Below are positions 8,665 to 19,432 of a DNA stretch of 64,000 nucleotides, piece by piece (within the stretch, counting starts at the first letter, position 1; each line of letters opens with the position of its first letter). A program made the position numbers and the translations under genes. The stretch comes from Chthonobacter rhizosphaerae (lineage in GTDB: Bacteria > Pseudomonadota > Alphaproteobacteria > Rhizobiales > Pleomorphomonadaceae). Under the pieces are notes generated by a model. That model saw only the letters and a program-made list of their open reading frames with translations. It was not told the DNA's origin and made no database searches. The stretch is from positions 744,001 to 808,000 of the forward strand of contig NZ_JACDIS010000001.1 of the NCBI RefSeq assembly GCF_013839525.1, given 5' to 3'.

Positions 8665-8823
8665 TCCCGGTCGCCTGACCGTCGCCTGACCGTCTCCGGG
8701 CGGCCGCGCCGTTCCCGCCGGGCCCTCATGGTCCGGCGGATCGGCGCGGCCGCCCGTCTGCCGTCCGCCAACCGCTCGTTAACCATTCCGCTTCATCATC
8801 GCCCGGCCAGAGGAGGTGCGGCG

Positions 8824-9096
8824 ATGCGCGAAGTCATGGTCGAGGATGGATTGACGGTCCGGTTCCCGGGACGCTCGGTGGAGTTCCTGGAAGGCGTCGA
8901 CATCGGCCTTCTCATCGCCGACCTCGCCGCCGGCCATGGCGACATCACGCGCCGGATCCGCCGCTCCGGCCTGAAGCAGGCCGCCGACGTGGCGAACGGC
9001 TTCGGCTACCGCTGCACCACGGTCGCGGAAGGCGACGACTGGATCGAGATCAACGTCACCAACCGCCGCCGCCGCCCGGTCCTGCGCGTGGTCTGA
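8824..9096 (+). CDS. Hypothetical 90-aa protein
   Basis: No family recognised. The ATG at 8824 has a near-perfect ribosome binding site (AGGAGGT, 6 nt upstream), a strong sign that it is a real and well-expressed gene. The protein is a soluble mix of strand and helix, with an acidic segment (EFLEGVDIGLLIADLAAGHGD) followed by basic RRIRRSGLKQAA and a basic C-terminus (NRRRRPVLRVV). A TTAACCAT sequence at 8779-8786, which looks like a CtrA half-site, lies 37 bp before the start; this alone does not show CtrA control. Confidence 0.78.
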   Translation: MREVMVEDGLTVRFPGRSVEFLEGVDIGLLIADLAAGHGDITRRIRRSGLKQAADVANGFGYRCTTVAEGDDWIEINVTNRRRRPVLRVV

Positions 9097-9248
9097 CCGG
9101 TCCGCCGACCGCCCTATCGGACGAAACGCCGCTTCCCGCCGAAGGTCCGCGGCATCCTTCGCCGTGTGGGCCCGGCCCCCTTGTGGCGAGCGCCGGTCCC
9201 CTCTACCGTCCCGCGTCGATCAACGCCAAAGGACGGACCCGACCTTCC

Positions 9249-9536
9249 ATGCTCTTCGCCGTGACCTGCATCGACAAGCCCGGCCACGCCGGCGTGCGCA
9301 CCGAGAACCGCGCCGCCCACCTGGATTTCCTGAAGGCCAACGCCGACGCGGTGAAGATCGCCGGCCCGTTCACCAGCGACGACGGCAGCGCCATGGTGGG
9401 CTCGCTCCTCGTCGTCGAGGCGGCCGACCGGGCCGCGCTCGACGCGCTCCTCGCCGCGGACCCCTATGCGGCGGCGGGTCTCTTCGAGCGGGTCGAGATC
9501 CGGCCCTGGCGCTGGGTCATCGGCAACCCGGGCTGA
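9249..9536 (+). CDS. YciI-like (YCII-related domain) protein
   Basis: 95 aa with a single YCII domain: beta start MLFAVTCIDKPG, the conserved His in AAHLDFLKAN near residue 25, central IAGPFTSDDG with the characteristic Gly-Pro and Asp, then VEIRPWRWVIG at the end. YciI proteins are small ferredoxin-like folds with a His/Asp pair; a few act as dehydrochlorinases or redox enzymes but most have no known role. The ATG at 9249 follows a short leader. The EVE gene begins 5 bp after its stop, so the two are probably one transcript. Confidence 0.92.
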   Translation: MLFAVTCIDKPGHAGVRTENRAAHLDFLKANADAVKIAGPFTSDDGSAMVGSLLVVEAADRAALDALLAADPYAAAGLFERVEIRPWRWVIGNPG

Positions 9537-9541
9537 GCGCC

Positions 9542-9997
9542 ATGGCCAGGTGGCTGTTCAAGTCCGAGCCCTTCAAGTGGTCGTTCGAGCAGATGAAGGC
9601 GGCCGGCGCCCGCGGCACCCAGTGGGACGGTGTGCGCAACTATCTCGCCCGCAACAACATGCGGGCCATGCAGCTCGGCGACCTCGGCTTCTTCTATCAC
9701 TCCAACGAAGGTCTGGAGGTCGTCGGGGTCGTGGAGGTGTGCGCCCTCGCCCACCAGGACACCACGACCGACGATCCGCGCTGGCAGTGCGTGGACGTGC
9801 GCGCGGTCCGCGACATGCCGCGCCCGGTGACCCTTGCGGCCATCAAGGCCGAGCCGAGCCTCGCCGGGATGAGCCTCGTCACCTCCATGCGCCTCTCGGT
9901 GCAGCCGGTCACGGACGAGGAGTGGGCGATCGTCTGCCGCATGGGCGGTCTCGACCCGCTCGACATCGTCTCCCCCTACGCCGACGTGACGTCATGA
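9542..9997 (+). CDS. EVE-domain protein
   Basis: 151 aa, all of it one EVE domain. Diagnostic features are WLFKSEP at residues 4-10, WDGVRNYLARNNMR near 28-41, and GDLGFFYHSN near 46. EVE domains belong to the PUA-like fold and bind modified bases (for example methylated or hypermodified nucleotides) in DNA or RNA; stand-alone bacterial forms of this length are widespread and their target is mostly unknown. The gene starts 5 bp after the YciI stop and its TGA overlaps the next ATG (ATGA), indicating translational coupling to the methyltransferase. Confidence 0.95.
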   Translation: MARWLFKSEPFKWSFEQMKAAGARGTQWDGVRNYLARNNMRAMQLGDLGFFYHSNEGLEVVGVVEVCALAHQDTTTDDPRWQCVDVRAVRDMPRPVTLAAIKAEPSLAGMSLVTSMRLSVQPVTDEEWAIVCRMGGLDPLDIVSPYADVTS

Positions 9998-10659
9998 CCG
10001 GCGACGGGCCCGCGCGCGACCCGGTCGCCTTCATCCGCGCGGAGACCCGCCTGATCGCCCCGCCCCACGTGCCGGAGATCCGCCTCCACCTCGCCGACGA
10101 GGCGCTCGACCTCTGGCGGCGCACGGAGGAGGAGCTCGACCAGATGGGCCTGCCGCCGCCCTACTGGGCCTTCGCCTGGGCGGGCGGCCAGGCCCTCGCC
10201 CGCCATGTGCTCGATCATCCGGAGCTCGTCGCCGGCCGGCGCGTGCTCGACTTCGCCTCCGGCTCCGGGATCGTCGCCATCGCGGCGGCGATGGCCGGCG
10301 CCGCCTCGGTCACGGCGACGGACATCGACCGCTTCTCCCTCGCGGCCATCGCGCTCAACGCCGAGGCGAACGGCGTCGCGGTCACGCCGTCCGGGGCGGA
10401 CGTGCTCGCCGGAGGCGCCGCCGGCCACGACGTGGTGCTCGCCGGCGACGTCTTCTACGAGAAGCCCATGGCCGACCGGGTGGAGCCCTTCCTGAGGGCC
10501 GCCCAGGCGTCCGGCGCCCTGGTGCTCTTCGGCGATCCCGGCCGCAGCTATGTCCCGAAGTCCGGCGTGGAGGCGATCGCCACCTACGAGGTGCCGGTCA
10601 CCCGGGCGCTGGAGGACAGCGAGGTGAAGCGCACCCGGGTGTGGCGCCTCCTGCCCTGA
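9994..10659 (+). CDS. Class I SAM methyltransferase, EtfB lysine methyltransferase-like
   Basis: 221 aa. Motifs: substrate-side [18 protein letters not shown] near residues 50-67, SAM-binding motif [17 protein letters not shown] near 80-95, acidic ATDIDRFS near 105, and [12 protein letters not shown] near 148. This set matches the METTL20/EtfB-KMT group of seven-beta-strand lysine methyltransferases. In Agrobacterium and humans these methylate electron transfer flavoprotein beta near the ETF recognition loop. Role here is by family inference; no etf genes are in the window. It overlaps the EVE gene by 4 bp and ends the YciI-EVE-methyltransferase unit. Confidence 0.88.
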   Translation: MTGDGPARDPVAFIRAETRLIAPPHVPEIRLHLADEALDLWRRTEEELDQMGLPPPYWAFAWAGGQALARHVLDHPELVAGRRVLDFASGSGIVAIAAAMAGAASVTATDIDRFSLAAIALNAEANGVAVTPSGADVLAGGAAGHDVVLAGDVFYEKPMADRVEPFLRAAQASGALVLFGDPGRSYVPKSGVEAIATYEVPVTRALEDSEVKRTRVWRLLP

Positions 10660-10957
10660 CCGGCGCGCAGCCGGCGCCGCTCCCGCGAGGCTGCCGGTTG
10701 CGCCGCCCACCGCCGCCGAGGCCAGGATCGCCGCCGGTTCGCGCGGCCAGGAAGGCTTGCGCCATGCGGTTTTTCCCGCACCGCAAACGCCCTATTCGAC
10801 GAAGTGTCGAGACCCGCCGACGCCCCCGGTGCGGTTTTCTCAACCAAAGTTCGACCGGCTCCCGGTGGACGCTGTCCCGGCGACCGCCGATAATGCCGGC
10901 CAACTGAAGAGAGGCCGCCGCAGGGAGGAAGGCGGTGGCCGCCCCAGGGAGAAGACC
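10660..10957 (+). other. acs leader region with repeated TGCGGTTTT motif
   Basis: 298 bp without a gene before acs. TGCGGTTTTTC occurs at about 10765-10775 and TGCGGTTTTCT at about 10830-10840. An inverted partner (CCGCAAACG) sits at about 10781-10789, so the first copy and its partner form a hairpin-like or operator-like arrangement. No sigma-70 consensus stands out. Inference: regulator sites for acetate-dependent control. Confidence 0.35.
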
Positions 10958-12901
<1,944 letters not shown>

Positions 12902-12976
12902 CGACGCCCCGCTTCCCGGCGGACTTCGGTCCGCCGGCCCGGCGGCTCCGTCCGCGATCGGCGCCGCCCGACCCTC

Positions 12977-13004
12977 GCCCTCCCGCACCGCGGGAGGGCT
13001 TTTT
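12977..13004 (+). terminator. Rho-independent terminator of acs
   Basis: Perfect 10-bp stem GCCCTCCCGC (12977-12986) and GCGGGAGGGC (12990-12999) with loop ACC, followed directly by TTTTT (13000-13004). It is 75 bp after the acs stop codon. Confidence 0.92.
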
Positions 13005-13070
13005 CGTTGCATCCTCGGCCGGGGGCGGCGATCATGACAGCCCGATGACCACTCGAACCGGGAGGCTTGG

Positions 13071-13487
13071 TTGACCGAGAGGGTGGATGACGAAAACCGG
13101 ACGACCGCGGCGGTGGTGGTGCTGAAGCCCGCCGACGCCGGCGCCGCGGCCCCCGCCCAGACCCCGGCCGGCGGCCCGAGGGAACAGCCCTACACCGCCT
13201 TCGACCGGCGGGAACTCTCCGAGATCCTGAAGGTCTACGGCCGCATGGTGGCGGCCGGGGAATGGCGCGACTACGCGATCGACACCCTGAAGGACAGGGC
13301 GGTCTTCTCGATCTTCCGGCGCACCTCCGAGGTGCCGCTCTACCGGATCGAGAAGAACCCGAAGCTCGCCCGCCGGCAGGGCGCCTATGCGGTCATTTCC
13401 CAGACCGGCATGATCCTGAAGCGCGGGCCGGACCTCGCCCGGGTGCTGCGCGTCCTCGACAAGAGCCTCAGCCTCGTGGACGCCTGA
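13071..13487 (+). CDS. DUF2794 domain protein
   Basis: 138 aa. Residues about 45-135 (FDRRELSEILKVYGRMVAAGEWRDYA and later VFSIFRRTSEVPLYRIEKNP) match DUF2794, a family restricted to alphaproteobacteria with no known function. The N-terminal 40 residues are Ala/Pro-rich and probably disordered. The start is a TTG at 13071, 5 nt after GGAGGC; no in-frame ATG is suitably placed. The gene is isolated between the acs terminator and a minus-strand GNAT gene. Confidence 0.88.
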   Translation: MTERVDDENRTTAAVVVLKPADAGAAAPAQTPAGGPREQPYTAFDRRELSEILKVYGRMVAAGEWRDYAIDTLKDRAVFSIFRRTSEVPLYRIEKNPKLARRQGAYAVISQTGMILKRGPDLARVLRVLDKSLSLVDA

Positions 13488-13565
13488 ACCCGGCGGAGCA
13501 TTCTGCGGGCCACCTCGCCGCGTCTGCGGGCCGCGAGGCCTCACGGCGTCGTCCGTCGATCCGGG

Positions 13566-14102
13566 TCAGCCCGGCGGCGTCCCGCCGCCGGCCCCGAGCG
13601 CGCGCTGCATAAGCACCTGGTCGAGCCAGCGGCCGTGCTTGAACCCGACCGCCCGCGCGATGCCGACCAGTTCGAAGCCGAGCGACCGATGAAGGCCGAT
13701 CGAGGCCGCGTTGGCGCTATCGCCGATCACCGCCATCATCTGCCGGAAGCCGCGCCGCGCGCTCTCCTCCACGAGCCCTTGGAGGAGCGCGCGGCCGACG
13801 CCCCGCCCGTGCGCCGACGGGTCCACGTAGATGGAATTCTCCACCGTCCAGCGATAGGCCGCCCGCGGCCGGTAGGGCCCGCAATAGGCGTAGCCGAGGA
13901 GCCGCCCCGCCTCGTCGAGGGCTGCGAGGTAGGGATGGTCCGCCTCCGCCACCGTCCGCATCCGCCGCCCCATCTCGGCCTCGTCCGGCGGCTCGGTCTC
14001 CCACGAGGCGGTGCCGTGGAGGACGGCGTCCGCGTAGATGGCCGTGATGGCCGGCAGGTCGTCGGCGGTGGCCGGGCGGATCGTCGGGCGGGGTGCGGTC
14101 AA
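13566..14102 (-). CDS. GNAT N-acetyltransferase, phosphinothricin acetyltransferase-like
   Basis: 178 aa. It has the Pat/Bar pattern: IRPATADDLPAITAIYADAV at the N-terminus, PYRPRAAYRWTVENSIYVDP around residue 80 with the typical YRWTVE-S-IYV signature, and the acetyl-CoA loop HGRGVGRALLQ near residue 100. Members acetylate phosphinothricin, methionine sulfone or related amines; the native substrate is usually unknown. The start appears to be TTG at 14102 with GGAGG about 10 nt upstream; the domain begins within 8 residues, so nothing downstream fits better. Confidence 0.9.
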   Translation of the reverse strand: MTAPRPTIRPATADDLPAITAIYADAVLHGTASWETEPPDEAEMGRRMRTVAEADHPYLAALDEAGRLLGYAYCGPYRPRAAYRWTVENSIYVDPSAHGRGVGRALLQGLVEESARRGFRQMMAVIGDSANAASIGLHRSLGFELVGIARAVGFKHGRWLDQVLMQRALGAGGGTPPG

Positions 14103-14199
14103 GGCGCCAAGTCCTCCAGGCGGGCGGGATCCGCCGTCTCATGCCAGAGCCGGCGTCCGCCGGAAAGACGCGGCTTGGCGGGCTCAGGCGCCGGCGCAC

Positions 14200-14228
14200 A
14201 AAAAAAGCGCGGGGCCGAAGCCCCGCGC
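14200..14228 (-). terminator. Rho-independent terminator of the BI-1 gene
   Basis: Read on the minus strand: GCGCGGGGC (14228-14220), loop TTCG, GCCCCGCGC (14215-14207), then seven T (14206-14200). It lies 27 bp past the stop of the BI-1/YccA gene. Confidence 0.93.
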
Positions 14229-14254
14229 CTGTTTGCCATCGATGACCGACCGCC

Positions 14255-15004
14255 TCAGTCGCGCTGCTGGCCGAACAGCTGCAGCAGCATGAGGAAGAGG
14301 TTGATGAAGTCCAGGTAGAGCGCGAGCGCGCCCATGATGGCCTTCCGGCCCGCCGTCGCCACGTCGTCGCCGGCGAAATACATCTCCTTGATGCGCTGGG
14401 TGTCATAGGCCGTCAGGCCGGCGAACACCAGGACGCCGATCACCGACACCGCGAAGGCGAGCGCCGAGGACTGCAGGAAGATGTTCACCACCATCGCGAT
14501 GATGATGCCGATGAGGCCCATGATCAGGAAGGAGCCCATGCCCGACAGGTTGCGCCTGGTGGTGTAGCCGTAGAGGCTGAGACCGCCGAACGCCGCCGCC
14601 GTGACGAAGAACACCTGGCTGATGGACGTGCCGGTGTAGACGAGGAAGATGGACGACAGCGACAGGCCGACCAGCGCCGCGTAGACCCAGAAGGTCAGCT
14701 GCGCCGCCCCGACGCTCATCCGCTCGATGCGGAAGGACAGGAAGAACACCGCCGCCAGCGGCGCCAGCATCACCACCCAGCGCAGCGGGCTCTGGTAGAG
14801 CGCCTGGCCGAACGGGGTGAGCGCCGTGCCGGTCTGGTCCACCGCCATCTGGAAGGCCGCGAAGGCGACGACGCCCGTCACCGCGAGGCCGATGGCCATG
14901 TAGTTGTAGACCTTGAGCATGTATGCGCGGAGACCCTCGTCGATCTCCGCCGCCGTGATGCGGGCGTCGTAGCGCGCATTCACGTTGCGATCCGGGTATG
15001 CCAT
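14255..15004 (-). CDS. Bax inhibitor-1 / YccA family inner-membrane protein
   Basis: 249 aa with seven predicted membrane helices, beginning at about residue 30 (MLKVYNYMAIGLAVTGVVAF) and ending near the C-terminus (INLFLMLLQLFG). Helix 6-7 carries the family pattern VFAGLTAYDTQRIKEMY, with the di-Asp region typical of BI-1. YccA interacts with the FtsH protease in E. coli; other BI-1 members act as pH-dependent calcium leak channels. The start at 15004 (MAYPDRN) is chosen over one 14 codons upstream because AGAGGGA lies 6-12 nt before it. Confidence 0.95.
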   Translation of the reverse strand: MAYPDRNVNARYDARITAAEIDEGLRAYMLKVYNYMAIGLAVTGVVAFAAFQMAVDQTGTALTPFGQALYQSPLRWVVMLAPLAAVFFLSFRIERMSVGAAQLTFWVYAALVGLSLSSIFLVYTGTSISQVFFVTAAAFGGLSLYGYTTRRNLSGMGSFLIMGLIGIIIAMVVNIFLQSSALAFAVSVIGVLVFAGLTAYDTQRIKEMYFAGDDVATAGRKAIMGALALYLDFINLFLMLLQLFGQQRD

Positions 15005-15160
15005 GGAGATTCCCTCTGGACGTGTCCGCAAGCGACCGGCGGACATGCCGGCCCCTTTGCACTACCATATGGCCCCGGCGGCGATTGTCCACAAGGCGGC
15101 GGCCTTTTCCCGCCGCCTCCGGACCACGCGGTTACCCGCGGCTTGCCGGGCACCGACCGC

Positions 15161-17731
15161 TCAAAGATCGCGCAGCACCGGCGCGGCCTTCTGGCCGAGG
15201 ATGCGCCAGGTGCCGAGGAGGCCGAGGCCGACCGTCAGCACCAGGGCGACGGCCGCCGCCCCGATGGCGACCCACGGGTCGAGCGTCGCGTCGATCTCCA
15301 TGATGCCGGTCAGCACGCCGAAGGCGGCCGCCGAGCCCGCCACCACGCCGAACACCGCCGCCGCGAGCCCGAGCAGCGCGTATTCCGCCACGAAGGCCGA
15401 CAGCACCCGCGCCCGGGTCGCCCCGAAGGTCTTCAGGAGCACCGCGTCGTAGATCCGCTGCCGATGGCCGGAGGCGAGCGCGCCGGCGAGCACCAGCACG
15501 CTCGCCACCAGCGCCACGGACGCCGCCGCGCGGATCGCCACCGCCAGGTTGGCCACGATGTCGTTCACCGCCGAGAGCACGTCCTTCACCCGCACCGCCG
15601 TCGCGGTCGGGAAGGTGTCCACCACGGCCTTCATGAGGGCGAGTTCCTGCTCGCGGGTGCCGCCGTCCTTGAGGCTGGCGGTCGCCAGCCAGGTGTGCGG
15701 AGCGCCCGCGAAGGTGTTCGGCGAGAACACCATCACGAAGTTGATGGAGAGCGACTCCCACTCCACCCGGCGTGTGTTGGCGATGCGGGCGGTGATCTCG
15801 CGCCCGAGCACGTTCACCGTCACCGTGTCGCCGACCTTCAGGCCGAGCTCCTTGGCGAGTTCGTCCTCGTAGGAGACCAGCGGCTCGCCCGCATGGTCCG
15901 CCGGCCACCACTCCCCGTCCACCAGGGTCGAGCTCGCCGGAACGGTGGGTTCGTAGGTGACGCCGCGCTCCCCGTCGAGCGCCCAGCGGGCGCCCGGCGG
16001 CGCCTCGATCTGGTCCACCGGCGTGCCGTTCAGCGCCACCATGCGGCCGCGCAGCATGGGCACGCGCTGGAGGGTCGCGCCGGGGGCGGTGGTCTTCACC
16101 AGCTGCTCGAACGCCTCGATCTCGGCCGACTGGATGTCCAGGAAGAAGAAGCTCGGCGCCTGCTCCGGCAGGGTGCCGACCAGCTGGCGGCGGAGGTTGC
16201 CGTCGATCAGCGCCAGCGTGACGAGGAGCGCGAGCCCGAGGCCGAGCGACAGCACCACCGACACCGTGAGGCCGCCCGGCCGGTGGATGTTCCGGATCGC
16301 GAGCCGGAACCCGGCCGAATGCACCTGCGGCGCCCGCCGGGCCACCGCCATCACGCCGTGCGCCACCAGCCAGAGCACCAGGAAGGACGCCGCCGTGGCG
16401 CCCACGAACACGGTCGCGACGAACCGGTCGTAGGCGAGCAGGATGGCGAGCCCGCCGAGCACCGCCACCGCCACCGTGGTGGCCGCCAGATAGGTCTTCC
16501 GCGGGATCCGCCGCTCGGGCGCGATCCGCTCGCGGAAGAGCGCCGACACCGGCACGTCGTGGGCCCGCCCGAGGGCGTAGGTCGCGAAGGCGAGCGCCGT
16601 GAGCGCCCCGTAGAGGGCCGCGAGGCCGAGCTCGATCGGGTAGACGCCGATCCGGATCGGCAGGTTGAGGGCATCCGCCAGGGCGTCGCCGCCGAGCCAC
16701 GGCACCAGGAGGCCGAGACCGAGGCCGATCACGATGCCGACGAGCGTGATGCCGACGATCTGCAGGAGGTAGACCAGCACCACGAACCCGCCGGGCGCGC
16801 CCAGCGACTTGAAGGTCGCGATCGTGTCGCGCTTGCGGTCCACGTAGGACTTCACCGCATTGGTCACGCCCACGCCGCCGACCACCAGGGCCGTCAGCCC
16901 CACCAGCGTCAGGAACTGGGCGAAGCGCTCCACGTTGCGCTGCAGGCCGGGCGAGGCGTTGTCGCGGGTGGAGATGCGCCAGCCCGCGTCCGGGAAGCGG
17001 CGCTCCGCCTCCGCCTTGACGGCCGCCACCCGCTCGTCCGTGCCGCCGTCCGCCAGCACCACGCGGGTGGAGTAGCGCACCAGGCTGCCCGGCTGCACGA
17101 GGCCCGCCGCGTCGAGCCCCGCCCGGCTCATCATCACCCGCGGGCCGAAGTCGATGCCGGAGCCGATCTTGTCCGGCTCGGACCCGACGGTGGCGCGGAT
17201 CTCAAACGTCCCGTTGCCGATCCGCACCCGGTCGCCCACGGCCGCGTCCAGCCGCGCCGCCAGCAGCGGATCGACCGCGATGCCGTGCACCCCGTCTCGC
17301 TCCCGGAGCGCGTCCGCGAGGCCGAGCCCCTCCTCCAGCGCCACCGTGCCGCGCAGCGGATAGGCGGCGTCCACCGCCTTGATCTCCACGAGCGCCTGGG
17401 ACTCGCCGGTCTCGGTGCGCGCCATGGCCCGCATGGAGGCGATCGTCGACGTCGGGCCGAGGCTCGACAGATAGGCGAGCTGGTCCGGCAGGATGTCCTG
17501 GTGGATCTGCGTAAACGAAAGGTCGCCGCCGAGGATGGTGCCGCCTTCCGCCGAGATGCCCTCGGTGATGCCGCGCGTGGTGGACCCCACGCTGGCGATC
17601 GCCGCCACGCCGAGCGCGATGCAGGCGATGAAGATGCGGAAGCCGGAAAGGCCGCCGCGCAGCTCCCGGAGCGCGAAGGTGACGGCCTTGGAGAGCGGCG
17701 GCCCGGACCGGGACGGCAGGAAGGCGGACAT
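15161..17731 (-). CDS. ABC transporter permease, YbbP/FtsX type
   Basis: 856 aa. It has an N-terminal membrane helix ([19 protein letters not shown]), a large periplasmic MacB-PCD-like domain, a first FtsX core near residues 260-400, a second periplasmic domain, and a second FtsX core at the C-terminus ending in [17 protein letters not shown]. This is the ten-helix YbbP architecture, in which one chain supplies both halves of a mechanotransmission-type exporter. The ATPase gene is 12 bp upstream on the same strand. With the divergent SGNH esterase this forms the conserved YbbAP-TesA locus, recently linked to extraction of hydrophobic molecules from the inner membrane for hydrolysis. Confidence 0.95.
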   Translation of the reverse strand: MSAFLPSRSGPPLSKAVTFALRELRGGLSGFRIFIACIALGVAAIASVGSTTRGITEGISAEGGTILGGDLSFTQIHQDILPDQLAYLSSLGPTSTIASMRAMARTETGESQALVEIKAVDAAYPLRGTVALEEGLGLADALRERDGVHGIAVDPLLAARLDAAVGDRVRIGNGTFEIRATVGSEPDKIGSGIDFGPRVMMSRAGLDAAGLVQPGSLVRYSTRVVLADGGTDERVAAVKAEAERRFPDAGWRISTRDNASPGLQRNVERFAQFLTLVGLTALVVGGVGVTNAVKSYVDRKRDTIATFKSLGAPGGFVVLVYLLQIVGITLVGIVIGLGLGLLVPWLGGDALADALNLPIRIGVYPIELGLAALYGALTALAFATYALGRAHDVPVSALFRERIAPERRIPRKTYLAATTVAVAVLGGLAILLAYDRFVATVFVGATAASFLVLWLVAHGVMAVARRAPQVHSAGFRLAIRNIHRPGGLTVSVVLSLGLGLALLVTLALIDGNLRRQLVGTLPEQAPSFFFLDIQSAEIEAFEQLVKTTAPGATLQRVPMLRGRMVALNGTPVDQIEAPPGARWALDGERGVTYEPTVPASSTLVDGEWWPADHAGEPLVSYEDELAKELGLKVGDTVTVNVLGREITARIANTRRVEWESLSINFVMVFSPNTFAGAPHTWLATASLKDGGTREQELALMKAVVDTFPTATAVRVKDVLSAVNDIVANLAVAIRAAASVALVASVLVLAGALASGHRQRIYDAVLLKTFGATRARVLSAFVAEYALLGLAAAVFGVVAGSAAAFGVLTGIMEIDATLDPWVAIGAAAVALVLTVGLGLLGTWRILGQKAAPVLRDL

Positions 17732-17743
17732 GGATGCGTCTCC

Positions 17744-18454
17744 TCAGGCCGTCACGGGGGCGCGGGCCGGGCCGAGGATCACGTCTTCGACGATCTCGCC
17801 GGAGCGCATGGAGATGCGCCGGTCGCACCGGTCGGCGAGCGACCGGTCGTGGGTGACGAGCACCAGGGTGGCGTTCCGCCCGGCCTTGGCGGCGAACATC
17901 AGCCGGATGATCTCCGCGCCCGTGTCCGCGTCCAGGTTTCCGGTCGGCTCGTCGGCGATCAGGATGGAGGGCTCCGGCGCGAGCGCGCGGGCGATCGCGA
18001 CCCGCTGCTGCTCGCCGCCGGACATCTCCGCCGGATGGTGATCGAGCCGATGGCCGAGGCCGACCGCCTTCAGCTCCGCCTCCGCGCGCTCGAAGGCGTC
18101 GCGGCGGCCGGCGAGTTCCAGCGGCACGGCCACGTTCTCGAGCGCCGTCATGGTGGGCATCAGGTGGAAGGACTGGAACACGATGCCGACGGACCGGCCC
18201 CGGAACCGGGCGAGCCCGTCCTCGTCCAGGCGCTCCAGGCTTTCGCCCGCCACCGTGATCGTGCCGGCGTCCGCCCGCTCCAGGCCGGCCAGCACCATCA
18301 GGAGCGTGGACTTGCCCGATCCGGACGGCCCCACGATGCCGACGCTCTCGCCGGCGCGGATGTCGAGCGACAGCCGCTTCAGGATGTGCACGCGGGCGGC
18401 GCCGGAGCCGAGGCTCAAATCCACGTGTTCGAGGCTGATCGCTGGTTTCGCCAC
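17744..18454 (-). CDS. ybbA: ABC transporter ATP-binding protein, YbbA/LolD type
   Basis: 236 aa. All ABC ATPase motifs are intact: Walker [12 protein letters not shown] near residue 40, signature [15 protein letters not shown] near 145, Walker [13 protein letters not shown] near 168, and the switch His in VLVTHDRS near 200. The MacB/LolD/YbbA subfamily drives extrusion from the inner membrane rather than substrate import. It is the first gene of a two-gene operon with the YbbP permease and is divergent from the esterase across 143 bp. Confidence 0.96.
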   Translation of the reverse strand: MAKPAISLEHVDLSLGSGAARVHILKRLSLDIRAGESVGIVGPSGSGKSTLLMVLAGLERADAGTITVAGESLERLDEDGLARFRGRSVGIVFQSFHLMPTMTALENVAVPLELAGRRDAFERAEAELKAVGLGHRLDHHPAEMSGGEQQRVAIARALAPEPSILIADEPTGNLDADTGAEIIRLMFAAKAGRNATLVLVTHDRSLADRCDRRISMRSGEIVEDVILGPARAPVTA

Positions 18455-18597
18455 GGTGAGGAGCCCTATATGGAACGCGCCGGCGGTGGCCGGTCTTTGA
18501 TCGATGCGTGTCGCCGGACGGGATCGTCCGCCCGTCCGAGCATATGGGATACGCGGCAGAGCGGAAAAGGCGAGGTCACAAGCCCGTGAGAAGTGTA

Positions 18598-19254
18598 ATG
18601 GAACGTATCAGGCCGGCCCTCTCGGCGATCGCCCTCCTGGTCCACCTCCTCCTCGCCCCGCTCGTGTCCGCCGCTCCGGCGGCCGCGGACACGGTCCGTC
18701 TCGTGGCCTTCGGCGACAGCCTCACCGCCGGCTACGGCCTCTCCCCGCGCGAGGCCTTTCCGGCCAGGCTGGAGGCCGCCCTGAAGGCGCGCGGCCACGA
18801 CGTCGCCGTCGTCAACGCCGGGGTCTCCGGCGACACGGTGGCGGCCGGCCTCGCCCGGGTCGACTGGACCTTCTCCGAACCGTTCGACGGCGCCATCGTG
18901 GAGCTCGGCGCGAACGACGCCCTGCGCGGCCTCGATCCGGCCCGCACCCGCGCCGATTTCGACCGCCTGGTCGGCCGGATCGCCGAGACGGGCAAGCCCA
19001 TCCTGATCGCCGGCATGCTGGCGCCGCCCAACCTCGGCGAGGACTACGGCCGCGCGTTCAATTCCATCTTCCCGGACACGGCCGAAAAGTACGGCGCCCT
19101 CCTCTATCCCTTCTTCCTCGACGGCGTGGTGGCCGACCGGCGCCTCAACCAGCCGGACGGCATCCACCCGACGGCCGAGGGCGTGGACATCATCGTGGAG
19201 CGCATCCTGCCGAGCGTGGAGGACCTCCTGCGGCGGATCGAGGCGGCCGGCTGA
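18598..19254 (+). CDS. SGNH-type arylesterase / lysophospholipase-like (TesA family), secreted
   Basis: 218 aa from the ATG at 18598. Residues 1-31 form a signal peptide ending in AAPAAADT, so the enzyme acts in the periplasm. SGNH blocks are clear: GDSLTAGYG near residue 38 (catalytic Ser), the GVSGDT region near 75 (Gly), GANDALRG near 100 (Asn), and DGIHPTAEG near 190 (catalytic Asp/His). It is divergent from ybbA-ybbP, an arrangement conserved in many Gram-negatives, where the exporter hands lipids or esters to this hydrolase. An ATG at 18508 is also in frame but would bury the signal peptide. Confidence 0.94.
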   Translation: MERIRPALSAIALLVHLLLAPLVSAAPAAADTVRLVAFGDSLTAGYGLSPREAFPARLEAALKARGHDVAVVNAGVSGDTVAAGLARVDWTFSEPFDGAIVELGANDALRGLDPARTRADFDRLVGRIAETGKPILIAGMLAPPNLGEDYGRAFNSIFPDTAEKYGALLYPFFLDGVVADRRLNQPDGIHPTAEGVDIIVERILPSVEDLLRRIEAAG

Positions 19255-19432
19255 TCCCGTTCGGCCTTGCGCGGCCGAACGGGGCCGCTATGGTGCGGTG
19301 CCCCATAACCCTTCCCAGCCCGGCGAGGCCGACGCTCCACCGGCGTGCGTCCCGTCGACGCCGCCCGCATCGAACCGTCCGGCCCCGGCGAACCGCCTCT
19401 CTGATCCCGATCCGCACCAGGAGACCCGCCCG

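Noticed and set aside
8779-8786. CtrA-binding site TTAACCAT
   Set aside because: A single half-site of 8 bases without the second TTAA at the correct distance; could be chance.
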